A stretch of 64,000 bases of DNA from contig NZ_QOWJ01000001.1 of assembly GCF_003332885.2 (NCBI RefSeq), forward strand, positions 248,001 to 312,000, given 5' to 3'. The stretch comes from Paracnuella aquatica. Its GTDB lineage: Bacteria > Bacteroidota > Bacteroidia > Chitinophagales > Chitinophagaceae. The position numbers and the translations under genes were made by a program. This document shows, one piece after another, positions 17,791 through 26,781 of the stretch. The notes beneath the pieces were generated by a model. That model ran no database searches. It was given only the letters and a program-made list of their open reading frames with translations, and had not been told where the DNA came from. Positions within the stretch are counted from its first letter, which is position 1. Every line of letters starts with the position of its first letter.

Positions 17791-20700
17791 TTATTGCGCC
17801 ACCTGCACCGTCCTGGTTTCTGTGCCCTTGCTATCAAAAAATGTGATGGTGCGAACAGTATTTTGATCGATAGCGATGCGCCTTGTGGATTGCGATAAAA
17901 ATCCGGAACCGTAATACAATTCTACCCGCTGTTTTTTGCCGTTTTTTAAATGGAACTCGCCCCACAATTCGTTTTGCTCCGGTGCAATCGAGCGCAGGTT
18001 TTGTGTAGCAGCCGATGGTTGAAAGGCAAGTAAACTATCGCTATTTTGTCCCGCAAGAAATATGGACTGGCCTTCTTTTGTTCCAACCGTCACCAACGAC
18101 TTTCCATCACCGGGAACAAAGAATCCGCTTTGTGCTGCGGTTGTTGATGCAAATGTTCCGTCGCCATTTCCATGCAACAACAAACCGTTGAATGCATCAT
18201 GCCGGCCGCTGCCCGGCTCCATACCAAAATCATTGCCCACAAGCGCTAAATCAAGGTGTCCATCACCATTTACATCTGTAGCCACCATGCCAAATACAGG
18301 CGCCGTTTGCGCTGCCAGTGGGAGTGGCGCTATTTTAAATTTGCCGCCGCCCAAATTTTCGAAATAACTTGTTGCCATGTGGTTGGCTTCAAACGATAAT
18401 GCATCGGCCCGGGCCTGTTTTGGCCACAGGTCATCTACTGATGCAAAGCCAAATGATTTGTAGGTTGGATAGGTTTTGCGTATAGAAACCAACTGGCTGC
18501 TTAAGTCATCTTTTGTGTGCATGGGAAAAGGCTTGCGCTGGCCATTGGCGCCCATCATGTAACAAAAAACCATCGGGTCCAGCTTGCCATTGTTGTCGAG
18601 GTCTTTTGCCAGCAGCAGCATGGGTTCTTCTTTCGTCGCTTTGTATGTAGAATTCAACCCCAGGTTGCCCGCAACATAATCCATGTCGCCGTCGTTGTCA
18701 AAGTCGCCGGCCACCAGGCTATTCCACCAACCTTTCGACTGTTCAACGCCTGTATTAACAAGGCTAAAACCGCTACCGGTATTTTGTAAAAAAGTTACTG
18801 CCATCCATTCCCCGGTGAGCACCAATTCAAATTTGCCGTCGCTGTTAAAATCGGTCCACAGTGCATCGGTCACCATACCGATCTGTTGCAATTGCGGGCA
18901 ATATTTTTGGGTAACATCAGTAAACTTTCCGCCATCGTTTTGCAACAAAAAACTTTGCGGCGGCACCGGGTAGGAGCCCGATGTGCTGCGGCCGCCCACG
19001 AACAAATCAAGGTCGCCGTCACCATCCCAATCAAAGGCCCTGACGCAGGAAGCGTTGGCCGTTTCTTTGGGCAGTGCCGAAGCATCCCAGGTAAAATGCC
19101 CGTTGCCATCGTTGCGGTATAGCCGGTCCTGGTTGCCGGGATTGTTGGGTGCAAATTCATACGAACCGCAAGCAGTGTACAAATCAAGGTCACCATCACC
19201 ATCCGCATCAAATAGCAGCACACCCATTTCTTCGGTGCGGCTGTTGTCTTCAATTAAAAAACGGAACGCTTCTTTGTTGTACCGGCCCAACGAGTCCTGC
19301 ACGTAAAACACGCCGTGGCTGCCTGCAGGTGCCGCAACATAAAAATCTTCAAGGCCGTCGTTATTGATATCGCCCACCGCTATCGCAGGCCCAAACTGGC
19401 TCAACTTGTGTGGCAATGTTGGCTGTATATTATAATCTACAGCATCCTTTTCCTGGTGTTTGTATTCGATGCCGAGTTGTTTGCTTACTTCTTTAAAAAT
19501 AGAGGGCAACGTGGTGGCTATCGCCGGCACAAAAGCAGCTGCTGCACTATGTTCCAAAGTGATGGACGTATTAACGCCAACACCTTCCATGCGACTCTTT
19601 TTTCCATCGGGCCACTGCACTATTATTGAGTCAATGTGGGTAACAGCACCCAATCCGAAATGCGCTTTTGCATCGACGGTGGACAAGTAGCCGCGGGCCG
19701 GTTGGTGCTCATAATAGAGTTGTTTTCCGCCAAAATAAAGGTGCACTGTAGTGCCGTATGCATTGGGATTAGTTGCTCCACCTTTCAGCGAAACAGCAAG
19801 AAAATTACCGCCACTTTTGTTCAACGTGTTTTCATAAACAAACGCGGTTTCGTTGATGTTGTTGATCAATATATCCAGGTCGCCATCACCATCCAGGTCG
19901 GCATAAACAGCACCATTTGAAAACGACGGCTGTTGCAAACCCCACTGCCGCGTTGCATTTTCAAACATAAAACCTTCCTTGTTTTTGAACGCATAGTTGG
20001 CCACTTTCACCACGGGCAATGCATCCACCATTTTTAGCGATGTGTTCATGGCACCGGCGCCCTGACCATTATCATATGATATATAATCCAGGTCGGTTAC
20101 ATCGCGTGGCAGACCATTGGTGATGATGATATCGCGGTAACCATCATTGTCGAAATCGGCCACTAGCGGCGTCCAGCTCCAATCGGTTTCATAGATGCCG
20201 GCCATCAAACCCACATCGCTAAACTGCGGCTTGCCGGCAGGAGTTGGGCCCGAGTTTAACTGCAACACATTGCGTACATACTGGTGTTGGTATCCGTATT
20301 TTTTGCTGTTGAAATAATTGTAATATTCATTGCCCATCAACATGCCTTTTTTGCGTAGGTTGGTTTCGGGCAACATATCCAGCGCCACTACATCTACATA
20401 GCCATCGTTGTTGATATCGGTAATGTCGGTACCCATAGTGTACCAACTAGTATGTTTGAAATATTCACCGATGTGATCAGTAAAAGTGCCGTCACCATTG
20501 TTGATGTAACAAATATCATTAGCTACAAAATCGTTGCTCACATAGATGTCGGGCCAGCCGTCAAGGTTGATATCGGTAATGGAAGCGGCGTGGCCCCAGC
20601 CTTCCAGCAAAATGCCGGCTTCCCCTGATACATTGGTAAATGTTCCGTCACCATTGTTGCGGTACAACCGATCTGTGTTCGCTGCCGTGCCATCAGAGAG

Positions 20701-21390
20701 CTTCGGCCGAAACTTGATGGGCGTTTTCGGATCGTCGAGTGTGTTGGTGAGCAGGAACAGGTCCAAGTCATTGTCCTTGTCGTAATCAAAAAAATATCCT
20801 TGTGTGCTGTAGCCTGTATCTGCGATGCCATATTGCCGCGCCATTTCCTTAAATGTGGGAATGCCCTGCGCATTGGTGCCTTGGTTAATATACAGCAGGT
20901 TGGTGCGTTTTTGCGGGTCTTTTACAAATGTGGCCGACACATAAATATCATCCCAACCATCTGCGTTTACGTCGGCTACCGATACGCCGGTGCACCAACG
21001 GCCGCCGCCACCAACGCCTGCACTGTTGGTAATGTCCTGGAACTGCAGTGCGCCTTTATTTAAGTACAACTTGTTGCTTACCTGGTTGCCCGAAAAGTAT
21101 ACATCCGGTTTGCCGTCGCGGTTAAAATCGCCGATGCCCACACCACCGCCATTATATATATAGGCTTCGTTGAGGATGTTGAGCTGGTTGTTTTCAGTCA
21201 ATTTATTATTGAACGTGATGCCCGTTTTGCTGGCGGGCAACAACCGGAACAGTGGCGTAGCTGTTTGGGCATGCACATTAAAAATGGAAACAAATAACGT
21301 AAGGATGAATACAAACAATCTCCGTCCATTGCGGCAACGGCGTAAGGAGGGAAGGCATTTATTGTTTTGCAAAAAGATCATAGGCGGCAA
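17791..21390 (-). CDS. Secreted FG-GAP/VCBS repeat protein with ASPIC/UnbV domain
   Basis: About 1199 residues; a few residues upstream of MIFLQNNK are included, and the real start may be the ATG at 21381. An N-terminal hydrophobic stretch (FVFILTLFVSIFNVHAQ) serves as signal peptide. The body is a string of FG-GAP beta-propeller blades with calcium-binding DxDxDGxxD turns (GDFNRDGKPDVYF, ADVNADGWDDIYV, DYDKDNDLDLFLL, DINLDGWPDIYVS, DFDNDGYRDIIITN, and many later). An ASPIC/UnbV domain lies at about 525-600 (GGNFLAVSLKGG, YEHQPARGYLS, IIVQWPDG) and a second propeller follows to about 1120. CRTAC1-like proteins of this design are common in Bacteroidota and are presumed to bind other proteins or glycans. 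Enzymatic activity is unlikely. The gene stands alone. Confidence 0.9.
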   Translation of the reverse strand: MPPMIFLQNNKCLPSLRRCRNGRRLFVFILTLFVSIFNVHAQTATPLFRLLPASKTGITFNNKLTENNQLNILNEAYIYNGGGVGIGDFNRDGKPDVYFSGNQVSNKLYLNKGALQFQDITNSAGVGGGGRWCTGVSVADVNADGWDDIYVSATFVKDPQKRTNLLYINQGTNAQGIPTFKEMARQYGIADTGYSTQGYFFDYDKDNDLDLFLLTNTLDDPKTPIKFRPKLSDGTAANTDRLYRNNGDGTFTNVSGEAGILLEGWGHAASITDINLDGWPDIYVSNDFVANDICYINNGDGTFTDHIGEYFKHTSWYTMGTDITDINNDGYVDVVALDMLPETNLRKKGMLMGNEYYNYFNSKKYGYQHQYVRNVLQLNSGPTPAGKPQFSDVGLMAGIYETDWSWTPLVADFDNDGYRDIIITNGLPRDVTDLDYISYDNGQGAGAMNTSLKMVDALPVVKVANYAFKNKEGFMFENATRQWGLQQPSFSNGAVYADLDGDGDLDILINNINETAFVYENTLNKSGGNFLAVSLKGGATNPNAYGTTVHLYFGGKQLYYEHQPARGYLSTVDAKAHFGLGAVTHIDSIIVQWPDGKKSRMEGVGVNTSITLEHSAAAAFVPAIATTLPSIFKEVSKQLGIEYKHQEKDAVDYNIQPTLPHKLSQFGPAIAVGDINNDGLEDFYVAAPAGSHGVFYVQDSLGRYNKEAFRFLIEDNSRTEEMGVLLFDADGDGDLDLYTACGSYEFAPNNPGNQDRLYRNDGNGHFTWDASALPKETANASCVRAFDWDGDGDLDLFVGGRSTSGSYPVPPQSFLLQNDGGKFTDVTQKYCPQLQQIGMVTDALWTDFNSDGKFELVLTGEWMAVTFLQNTGSGFSLVNTGVEQSKGWWNSLVAGDFDNDGDMDYVAGNLGLNSTYKATKEEPMLLLAKDLDNNGKLDPMVFCYMMGANGQRKPFPMHTKDDLSSQLVSIRKTYPTYKSFGFASVDDLWPKQARADALSFEANHMATSYFENLGGGKFKIAPLPLAAQTAPVFGMVATDVNGDGHLDLALVGNDFGMEPGSGRHDAFNGLLLHGNGDGTFASTTAAQSGFFVPGDGKSLVTVGTKEGQSIFLAGQNSDSLLAFQPSAATQNLRSIAPEQNELWGEFHLKNGKKQRVELYYGSGFLSQSTRRIAIDQNTVRTITFFDSKGTETRTVQVAQ

Positions 21391-21744
21391 GTTTGTGCAA
21401 CGTTGGCTTCAGGAACAAAAGTCCTTAATGTTACCGAAAATTGGATGAACGCACCAAGTTAGTGCGGCTATCGGTTAAAATTTGCAAAGTTTGGAGCGTG
21501 GTATTGTTGCAATATTGTTGGCGGCAATGGTTTTTGGCTCAAGTAAAATCCTCAGTGCATTACCTTAATTGGTACAGGCAAATTGCATTTGACAGGTAGG
21601 CACAATGCACAGTCTGAAATTGATTTCATATTAAAAAAGGGGGAATGTTTGTAAAAAAATATGCAGTGATAAATGACGCTTAAGAAAACCCGGCCGGCAT
21701 TGCGCCGCACCCTTTTCCTGAATATTGCTTTAATTTGAAATTGT
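21391..21744. other. Divergent intergenic region
   Basis: It lies between the minus-strand FG-GAP gene and the plus-strand haloperoxidase-like gene and must hold both promoters. A box TTAATTTG at 21730-21737 differs at one base from TAnnTTTG and is 7 bases before the ATG at 21745. No gene, terminator or repeat is seen in it. Confidence 0.4.
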
Positions 21745-23088
21745 ATGAACCGCGTTGCTGCCATCATAATACTCCTGTTTTTTTGTTTGCCCTTGTGGGC
21801 ATTCAATCCGCCCGGCTGGCAGCAAAAGGCGCAGAACCCCGAGTTCCTGCATCGCTCCATCAAGCAGCTTACCGATATCATGGTGCACGATATTTATGCA
21901 CCGCCTGTGGCCAGCCGCACCTATAGCTATATTTCCATTGCTGCTTATGAAGCCGCGATTTTTGACCAGGCCGGTCACCGCACTTTGGCAGGCCAGGTAA
22001 ACGGGCTTACCGCATTGCCCAAGCCCGCGCAACCACAAACCTTATGGGCGCCACTGGCAGCGGTGCACAGCCTATTGCTGGTGGGCAAAACCATGATCAT
22101 TTCGGAGGCGCGGCTGGAAGCCTTTCACCAGAAAATACTGGGTGAATTTAAAAAAACGGGCATGCCAAAACCGGTGTACGACAGTTCGCTGGCCTGGGGT
22201 GCACAGGTAGCGCGGCACATCATTGCCTGGAGCCAAAAAGACGGTTACCGTGAATCGCGGTCGTTTCCAAAATACTCGGTAGACGAAGCTGACCATACCT
22301 GGAAGCCCACCCCGCCGGCTTATATGAAAGCCGTGGAGCCCAACTGGAGCAGCATCCGGCCATTCATTATGGATTCGGCCGGGCAGTTCCGCCCCGTGGT
22401 GGCCGATGCATTTGCAACCGAAAAAGAAAGCAAATTTTTTATGGAGGCACACGCCGTGTGGCAGGCAGGGAAACACGCGACGCCTGAACAAGTGGCCATC
22501 GCTAATTTTTGGGATTGCAATCCTTATAAAATGAACACCCGCGGGCACGTGATGTTTGCCACCAAAAAAATCTCGCCGGGCGGGCATTGGATCAATATCA
22601 CCGCATTGGCTTGCCGTAAGGCTAAGACTAATTTTACAGCCGCCGCGGAAGCATATGCCTGTGTGGCCATGGCTATTGCCGACGGCTTCATTAGTTGCTG
22701 GGATGAAAAATACCGCAGCAACGTCATCCGCCCGGAAACCTATATCAACCAATACATCGATCCGCAATGGACGCCGCAACTGCAAACGCCGCCTTTTCCT
22801 GAATACACCAGCGGCCACAGCGTCATATCGGGTGCTGCCGCCATTATGCTCACCAAGTTATTTGGTGCCCAATTTTCTTACGCCGACAATACGGAAGTGG
22901 AGTTTGGCTTGCCGGTGCGCCATTTTACCTCCTTTGAAGCAGCCGCGCAGGAAGCGGCCATCAGCAGGTTTTATGGCGGCATTCACTACATGCCCGCCAT
23001 CGAAAATGGTATGACCCAAGGCAAGGCCATCGCGTCATTTATGCTGCAAAAAATTGCCACCCGCACCGATGTTGTTGTGGGCAGGTAA
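21745..23088 (+). CDS. Vanadium-dependent haloperoxidase / PAP2-type acid phosphatase superfamily protein
   Basis: 447 residues with a signal peptide (MNRVAAIIILLFFCLPLWAF). It carries the vanadate/phosphate pocket in order: KYRSNVIRP (K-x6-RP, near residue 322), TSGHS near 355 (PSGH in many members, here T), and SRFYGGIH (SR-x5-6-H, near 408). The N-terminal half has FLHRSIKQLTDIMVHDIYAP and SYISIAAYEAAI, as in the bacterial haloperoxidases. The same fold serves phosphatases and haloperoxidases, and which one this is cannot be decided from these motifs. Probably periplasmic. The gene is followed by a long gap and no clear terminator. Confidence 0.9.
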   Translation: MNRVAAIIILLFFCLPLWAFNPPGWQQKAQNPEFLHRSIKQLTDIMVHDIYAPPVASRTYSYISIAAYEAAIFDQAGHRTLAGQVNGLTALPKPAQPQTLWAPLAAVHSLLLVGKTMIISEARLEAFHQKILGEFKKTGMPKPVYDSSLAWGAQVARHIIAWSQKDGYRESRSFPKYSVDEADHTWKPTPPAYMKAVEPNWSSIRPFIMDSAGQFRPVVADAFATEKESKFFMEAHAVWQAGKHATPEQVAIANFWDCNPYKMNTRGHVMFATKKISPGGHWINITALACRKAKTNFTAAAEAYACVAMAIADGFISCWDEKYRSNVIRPETYINQYIDPQWTPQLQTPPFPEYTSGHSVISGAAAIMLTKLFGAQFSYADNTEVEFGLPVRHFTSFEAAAQEAAISRFYGGIHYMPAIENGMTQGKAIASFMLQKIATRTDVVVGR

Positions 23089-23588
23089 AAAAGCATTTCA
23101 TTAAAAACAAAGCCTGCCCAAATCTTCGTAGCTTGATAAAAAGAGGAGCAGAAATTTCCACTCGTTCCCGCATGTATTTTTATTTAACCGTGGATAACAT
23201 TTCCATTAAAAAATTGGTAAAAAAATTTTTTAGTGTAAAAAAGACATTTATCTTAGTTATCCCAAGCCGGGCTACAATACTTGCGTATAATTTTTTTGAT
23301 TGCTTGATACCGAAAGCCAACCGAAAGGGCGGCTGTTGTGATGTTTGGTTAACCACAGCTACTGCCAGTGAAACGGGTAACAGTGCATAGAGAATACCAA
23401 CATTAGATCGCTGTACAATTGATACGGTTAATTGCTTTGTTCATATAAACGTTTGCTTATGCTATTGAAACCACTCCGCCAGGCGCTGCCCAATTATTTT
23501 ATGGTGCCTCCCACTTAACAGCTGACGCCAAAAGCAGATCAGATGCTTTTCTGCGCTTCTTAATTATTTTATTTTAAACCAACTTGCC
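23089..23588. other. Gene-free region upstream of the SusC gene
   Basis: 500 bases without a convincing gene (a short open frame at 23133-23390 has no supporting features). Near its end, 38 bases before the SusC ATG, is a hairpin AAAAGCA GATCAGA TGCTTTT (23530-23550), followed by a T-containing stretch. The 11-base sequence AATTATTTTAT occurs twice 70 bases apart (23492-23502 and 23562-23572). It probably contains the promoter and leader of the SusC operon. Confidence 0.45.
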
Positions 23589-26500
23589 ATGAAGCATTGC
23601 TTGCCGCCATGGAAGGTCAAACCTTCCAACAGGGATCCCTTTGCCATATGCTTACCAAAGGGCCGAATTCTCCTGCTCCTTCTGTTTTCATTTTTGACAG
23701 GACAACTATTTGCACAAAATGCAACCGTGCGGGGCCGCATCACTTCCCGCGATTCAGCGCTGGCCGGCGTTACCGTTCAGGTAAAAGGCACCAACACAAC
23801 AACACAGACCGACGACAATGGTAATTTTTCCATCAACGCTCCAACAAACGGAACGCTGGTGTTTTCGTCGGTGGGTTATTTAACTTCCGAAGTACGCATC
23901 AACAACCAAACACAGATCACTTTAAGCCTGGAGCCATCCGTTGGCAACATGAACGAAGTAGTAGTGGTGGGTTATGGTACGCAACGAAGGGGATCGGTAA
24001 CCGGTGCGGTGAGCAGTATTAAATCATCCGACCTTACTCGAACACCTGCCACCACTACGTCCGGTGCACTGGTGGGCCGAACACAGGGCGTTACGGCCCG
24101 TGCCACCGACTCGAGGCCGGGTGGTAGCGTAAACCTGCAGATCCGCAACATGGGCGCCCCGCTGTTTATCATCGATGGAGTTCCTTCCGATGCAGGCCAG
24201 TTCAATAACCTGGGTATTGACGACATCGATAACATCTCCATCCTGAAAGACGCATCTGCAGCCATTTACGGTTTGCGTGCGGCCAATGGTGTTGTATTGG
24301 TTACTACCAAAAAAGGTAAGTCGGGCGGTAAGCCGGACATCAACGTTTCGGGCTATTATGGTTTGCAAAACTTCACCAATTTTCCAAAGCCACCGGATGC
24401 TGCTACCTATATGCGCGGCCTTGCTTATTCGAACCAAAACCGCGGCATTGCTAACCCTGCCAGCATCACGCCAGAGGAGTTGGCAAAATGGGACGCCGGC
24501 ACTGAAAAAGGTTACCAGAGCTACGATTATTACAAGGAAATCATGCGGCCAAACGTGCCCCAGCACTACATCAATGCAAGTGCATCGGGCGGCTCGCAAA
24601 ACAGCAAGTATTATTTCTCGGTGAGTAATGTGGACCAGGATGCCTTGATGAAGGACTTTAGCTTTCAGCGGACCAACATGCAAGCCAACCTGGAAGCGGG
24701 TTTGGCCAAAGGTTTGAAAATTGGAACACAGATTAGCGGCCGTTACGAAAAGCGCCGCCAGGCAGGTGTGCCCGGTCTGGATGACTATTTCAACCCGATG
24801 CTGTCCATCTTTACCATGTGGCCAACGGAACGTCCTTATGCCAACGACAATCCTCGTTATGTAAATGGCGATGTGCACAACATCAACGTGAACCCTGCCA
24901 CTTACAACATGGATGTTACGGGTTACACACGTGACGACTGGCGTGCCATCAAGCCAATTTTTACAGCGCAATACGATCTGCCGTTTGGCCTGTCGTTGAA
25001 AGGCACTTATTCCTACAACTACACCACGCAAATGCTGGAAGAATTTGAATACACATACGATGCGTATTCTTACAATCCAACAACAGACCAATACAATGTA
25101 GTGGGTGGGAACCAAAACCCTTGGCGCCGCAAGCGCAGCCAGCATATCCAGGAAAATTTTGCGCAGCTGCAGCTGAATTACAACAAGCAGATTGGCGATC
25201 ACTCCATCGCAGCCGTTGCAGCCTATGAAAAGTATGATGTAAAATCGGAGTGGCTGGAAACCGGTTCGCTGCCGCAAAACAACACGGTGGCCATTGTTTA
25301 TTTCCAGGATCAAAACCGCCTCGACCAGCGTTATAGCGAAGCAGCCCGTGCCGGTTACATTGGCCGGATTAACTACGGCTACAAACAAAAATACCTGATC
25401 GAAGCCCTCGGCCGTTACGATGGTTCTTACCTCTATGCAAAAGACCGCCGCTTTGGTTTGTTCCCCGGAGTAACTGTGGGTTGGCGCTTATCGCAGGAAG
25501 AGTTTATGAAAAACGTTACCGGCAATGTGCTGAGCGACTTGAAGATCCGTGCAGGCTACGGCGAAACCGGTAGCGAAATTGGTTTTGCTAACGGTGATGG
25601 ACCAACGCCATTTGGCTACCTGCAAGGCTACGACTACGCCAGTGGATCAGCAGTGCTCAACGGAACATTGGTTACCGGTGTACGTCCACGTGGTTTGCCC
25701 GTAACGATGCTTACCTGGGTTACCAATATTTCCCGCAACGTAGGTGTTGACTTTGCTTTATTTAAAAACAAATTGTCTGGTACTGTCGATGTGTTTGAAC
25801 GCCGCCGTACTGGTTTGCCGGCACAACGCAACGACATCCTGCTGCCTGTAGAAGTTGGTTATGGATACCCGAACGAAAACCTGGAAAGCGATGCGATCCG
25901 TGGTATTGAAGGTATTCTTACATATTCCAACAACACCGACTATGGCTTGTCGTATTCACTGAGTGCCAACGCTACTGTAGCACGCCTGAAAGTGCTGGGC
26001 CGTTACAAGCCACGTGTAGGCAACTCGTGGGATGAATACCGCAACACTGCTGTTAGCGAAGACCGCTGGGCCAGTGTAAACTTTGGGTACCAGGTGGTAG
26101 GCCGTTTTCAAAGCCAGGCTGAAATTGATAACCACCCGGTTAACAACGATGGCCAGGGTAACCGCACCCAATTGCCCGGTGATTTTATTTATGCCGACGT
26201 AAATGGTGACAAGATCATCAATGGTTTGGATGAACGCCCTATTGGTTATGCTGAAGGTGCAACACCATATATGAGCTTTGGTTTCAACACCACTTTTGGC
26301 TACAAAGGATTTAACCTGAACATCGACCTGGCAGGCGCTACCATGCAATCGTACCGCCGCGAGTTTGAAATGCAGATTCCTTTCCAGAACAACGGTGCTG
26401 GTGTTGGTTACCTGATCTCCGACGCATGGCGCAGGCAGGATCCGTTTGATGCCAACAGTGCATGGATCCCCGGCACTTACCCTGCCGTTCGGAAAGATTT

Positions 26501-26771
26501 CCCCGGCCACGTAAACAACCGCAAGAATGACTTCTGGGTAGTGAACGTGTCGTATATCCGTGTTCGCAACGCACAGTTGGGCTACACTGTTCCAAATAAA
26601 TATCTCGATCGCTTCGGCATCCGCGGTTTGCGTTTCTATGTACAGGGCACCAACCTGCTGAAATTTGACAACGTGGACCAGTACGAGATCGATCCGGAAA
26701 TTTCTTCTACCAATGGCCTGGTGTATCCACAGCAACGCCTGTACACATTTGGTTTTAATCTAAACCTTTAA
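23589..26771 (+). CDS. SusC/RagA-family TonB-dependent outer membrane receptor
   Basis: 1060-residue outer membrane transporter that takes up oligosaccharides or other large ligands with its SusD partner, energised by TonB. Order: N-terminal signal (about 25-43, ending FLTGQLFAQ), CarboxypepD_reg-like domain (about 45-120, TVRGRITSRDSALAGVTVQV), the NEVVVVGYGTQRR linker that marks SusC, the plug (ALVGRTQGVTARATDSRPG, PLFIIDGVPSDAG, DIDNISILKDASAAIYGLRA, NGVVLVTTKKGKSG, about 130-250), then a long beta barrel ending in FGFNLNL. The ATG at 23589 gives an N-terminus longer than usual; a nearer methionine is absent, so it is kept. The SusD gene follows 10 bases on. No sigma/anti-sigma gene is next to it, so regulation is not visible. 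Confidence 0.97.
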   Translation: MKHCLPPWKVKPSNRDPFAICLPKGRILLLLLFSFLTGQLFAQNATVRGRITSRDSALAGVTVQVKGTNTTTQTDDNGNFSINAPTNGTLVFSSVGYLTSEVRINNQTQITLSLEPSVGNMNEVVVVGYGTQRRGSVTGAVSSIKSSDLTRTPATTTSGALVGRTQGVTARATDSRPGGSVNLQIRNMGAPLFIIDGVPSDAGQFNNLGIDDIDNISILKDASAAIYGLRAANGVVLVTTKKGKSGGKPDINVSGYYGLQNFTNFPKPPDAATYMRGLAYSNQNRGIANPASITPEELAKWDAGTEKGYQSYDYYKEIMRPNVPQHYINASASGGSQNSKYYFSVSNVDQDALMKDFSFQRTNMQANLEAGLAKGLKIGTQISGRYEKRRQAGVPGLDDYFNPMLSIFTMWPTERPYANDNPRYVNGDVHNINVNPATYNMDVTGYTRDDWRAIKPIFTAQYDLPFGLSLKGTYSYNYTTQMLEEFEYTYDAYSYNPTTDQYNVVGGNQNPWRRKRSQHIQENFAQLQLNYNKQIGDHSIAAVAAYEKYDVKSEWLETGSLPQNNTVAIVYFQDQNRLDQRYSEAARAGYIGRINYGYKQKYLIEALGRYDGSYLYAKDRRFGLFPGVTVGWRLSQEEFMKNVTGNVLSDLKIRAGYGETGSEIGFANGDGPTPFGYLQGYDYASGSAVLNGTLVTGVRPRGLPVTMLTWVTNISRNVGVDFALFKNKLSGTVDVFERRRTGLPAQRNDILLPVEVGYGYPNENLESDAIRGIEGILTYSNNTDYGLSYSLSANATVARLKVLGRYKPRVGNSWDEYRNTAVSEDRWASVNFGYQVVGRFQSQAEIDNHPVNNDGQGNRTQLPGDFIYADVNGDKIINGLDERPIGYAEGATPYMSFGFNTTFGYKGFNLNIDLAGATMQSYRREFEMQIPFQNNGAGVGYLISDAWRRQDPFDANSAWIPGTYPAVRKDFPGHVNNRKNDFWVVNVSYIRVRNAQLGYTVPNKYLDRFGIRGLRFYVQGTNLLKFDNVDQYEIDPEISSTNGLVYPQQRLYTFGFNLNL

Positions 26772-26781
26772 TCAAAGCGAC

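Noticed and set aside
23133-23390. 85-codon frame before SusC
   Set aside because: No signal, motif or start context; low coding likelihood in an A+T-rich gap.
24024-25388. 454-codon open frame on the minus strand inside the SusC gene
   Set aside because: Opposite strand of a confident gene; the sequence is Val/Ile/Cys-rich without a family and arises from the codon bias of the plus-strand gene.
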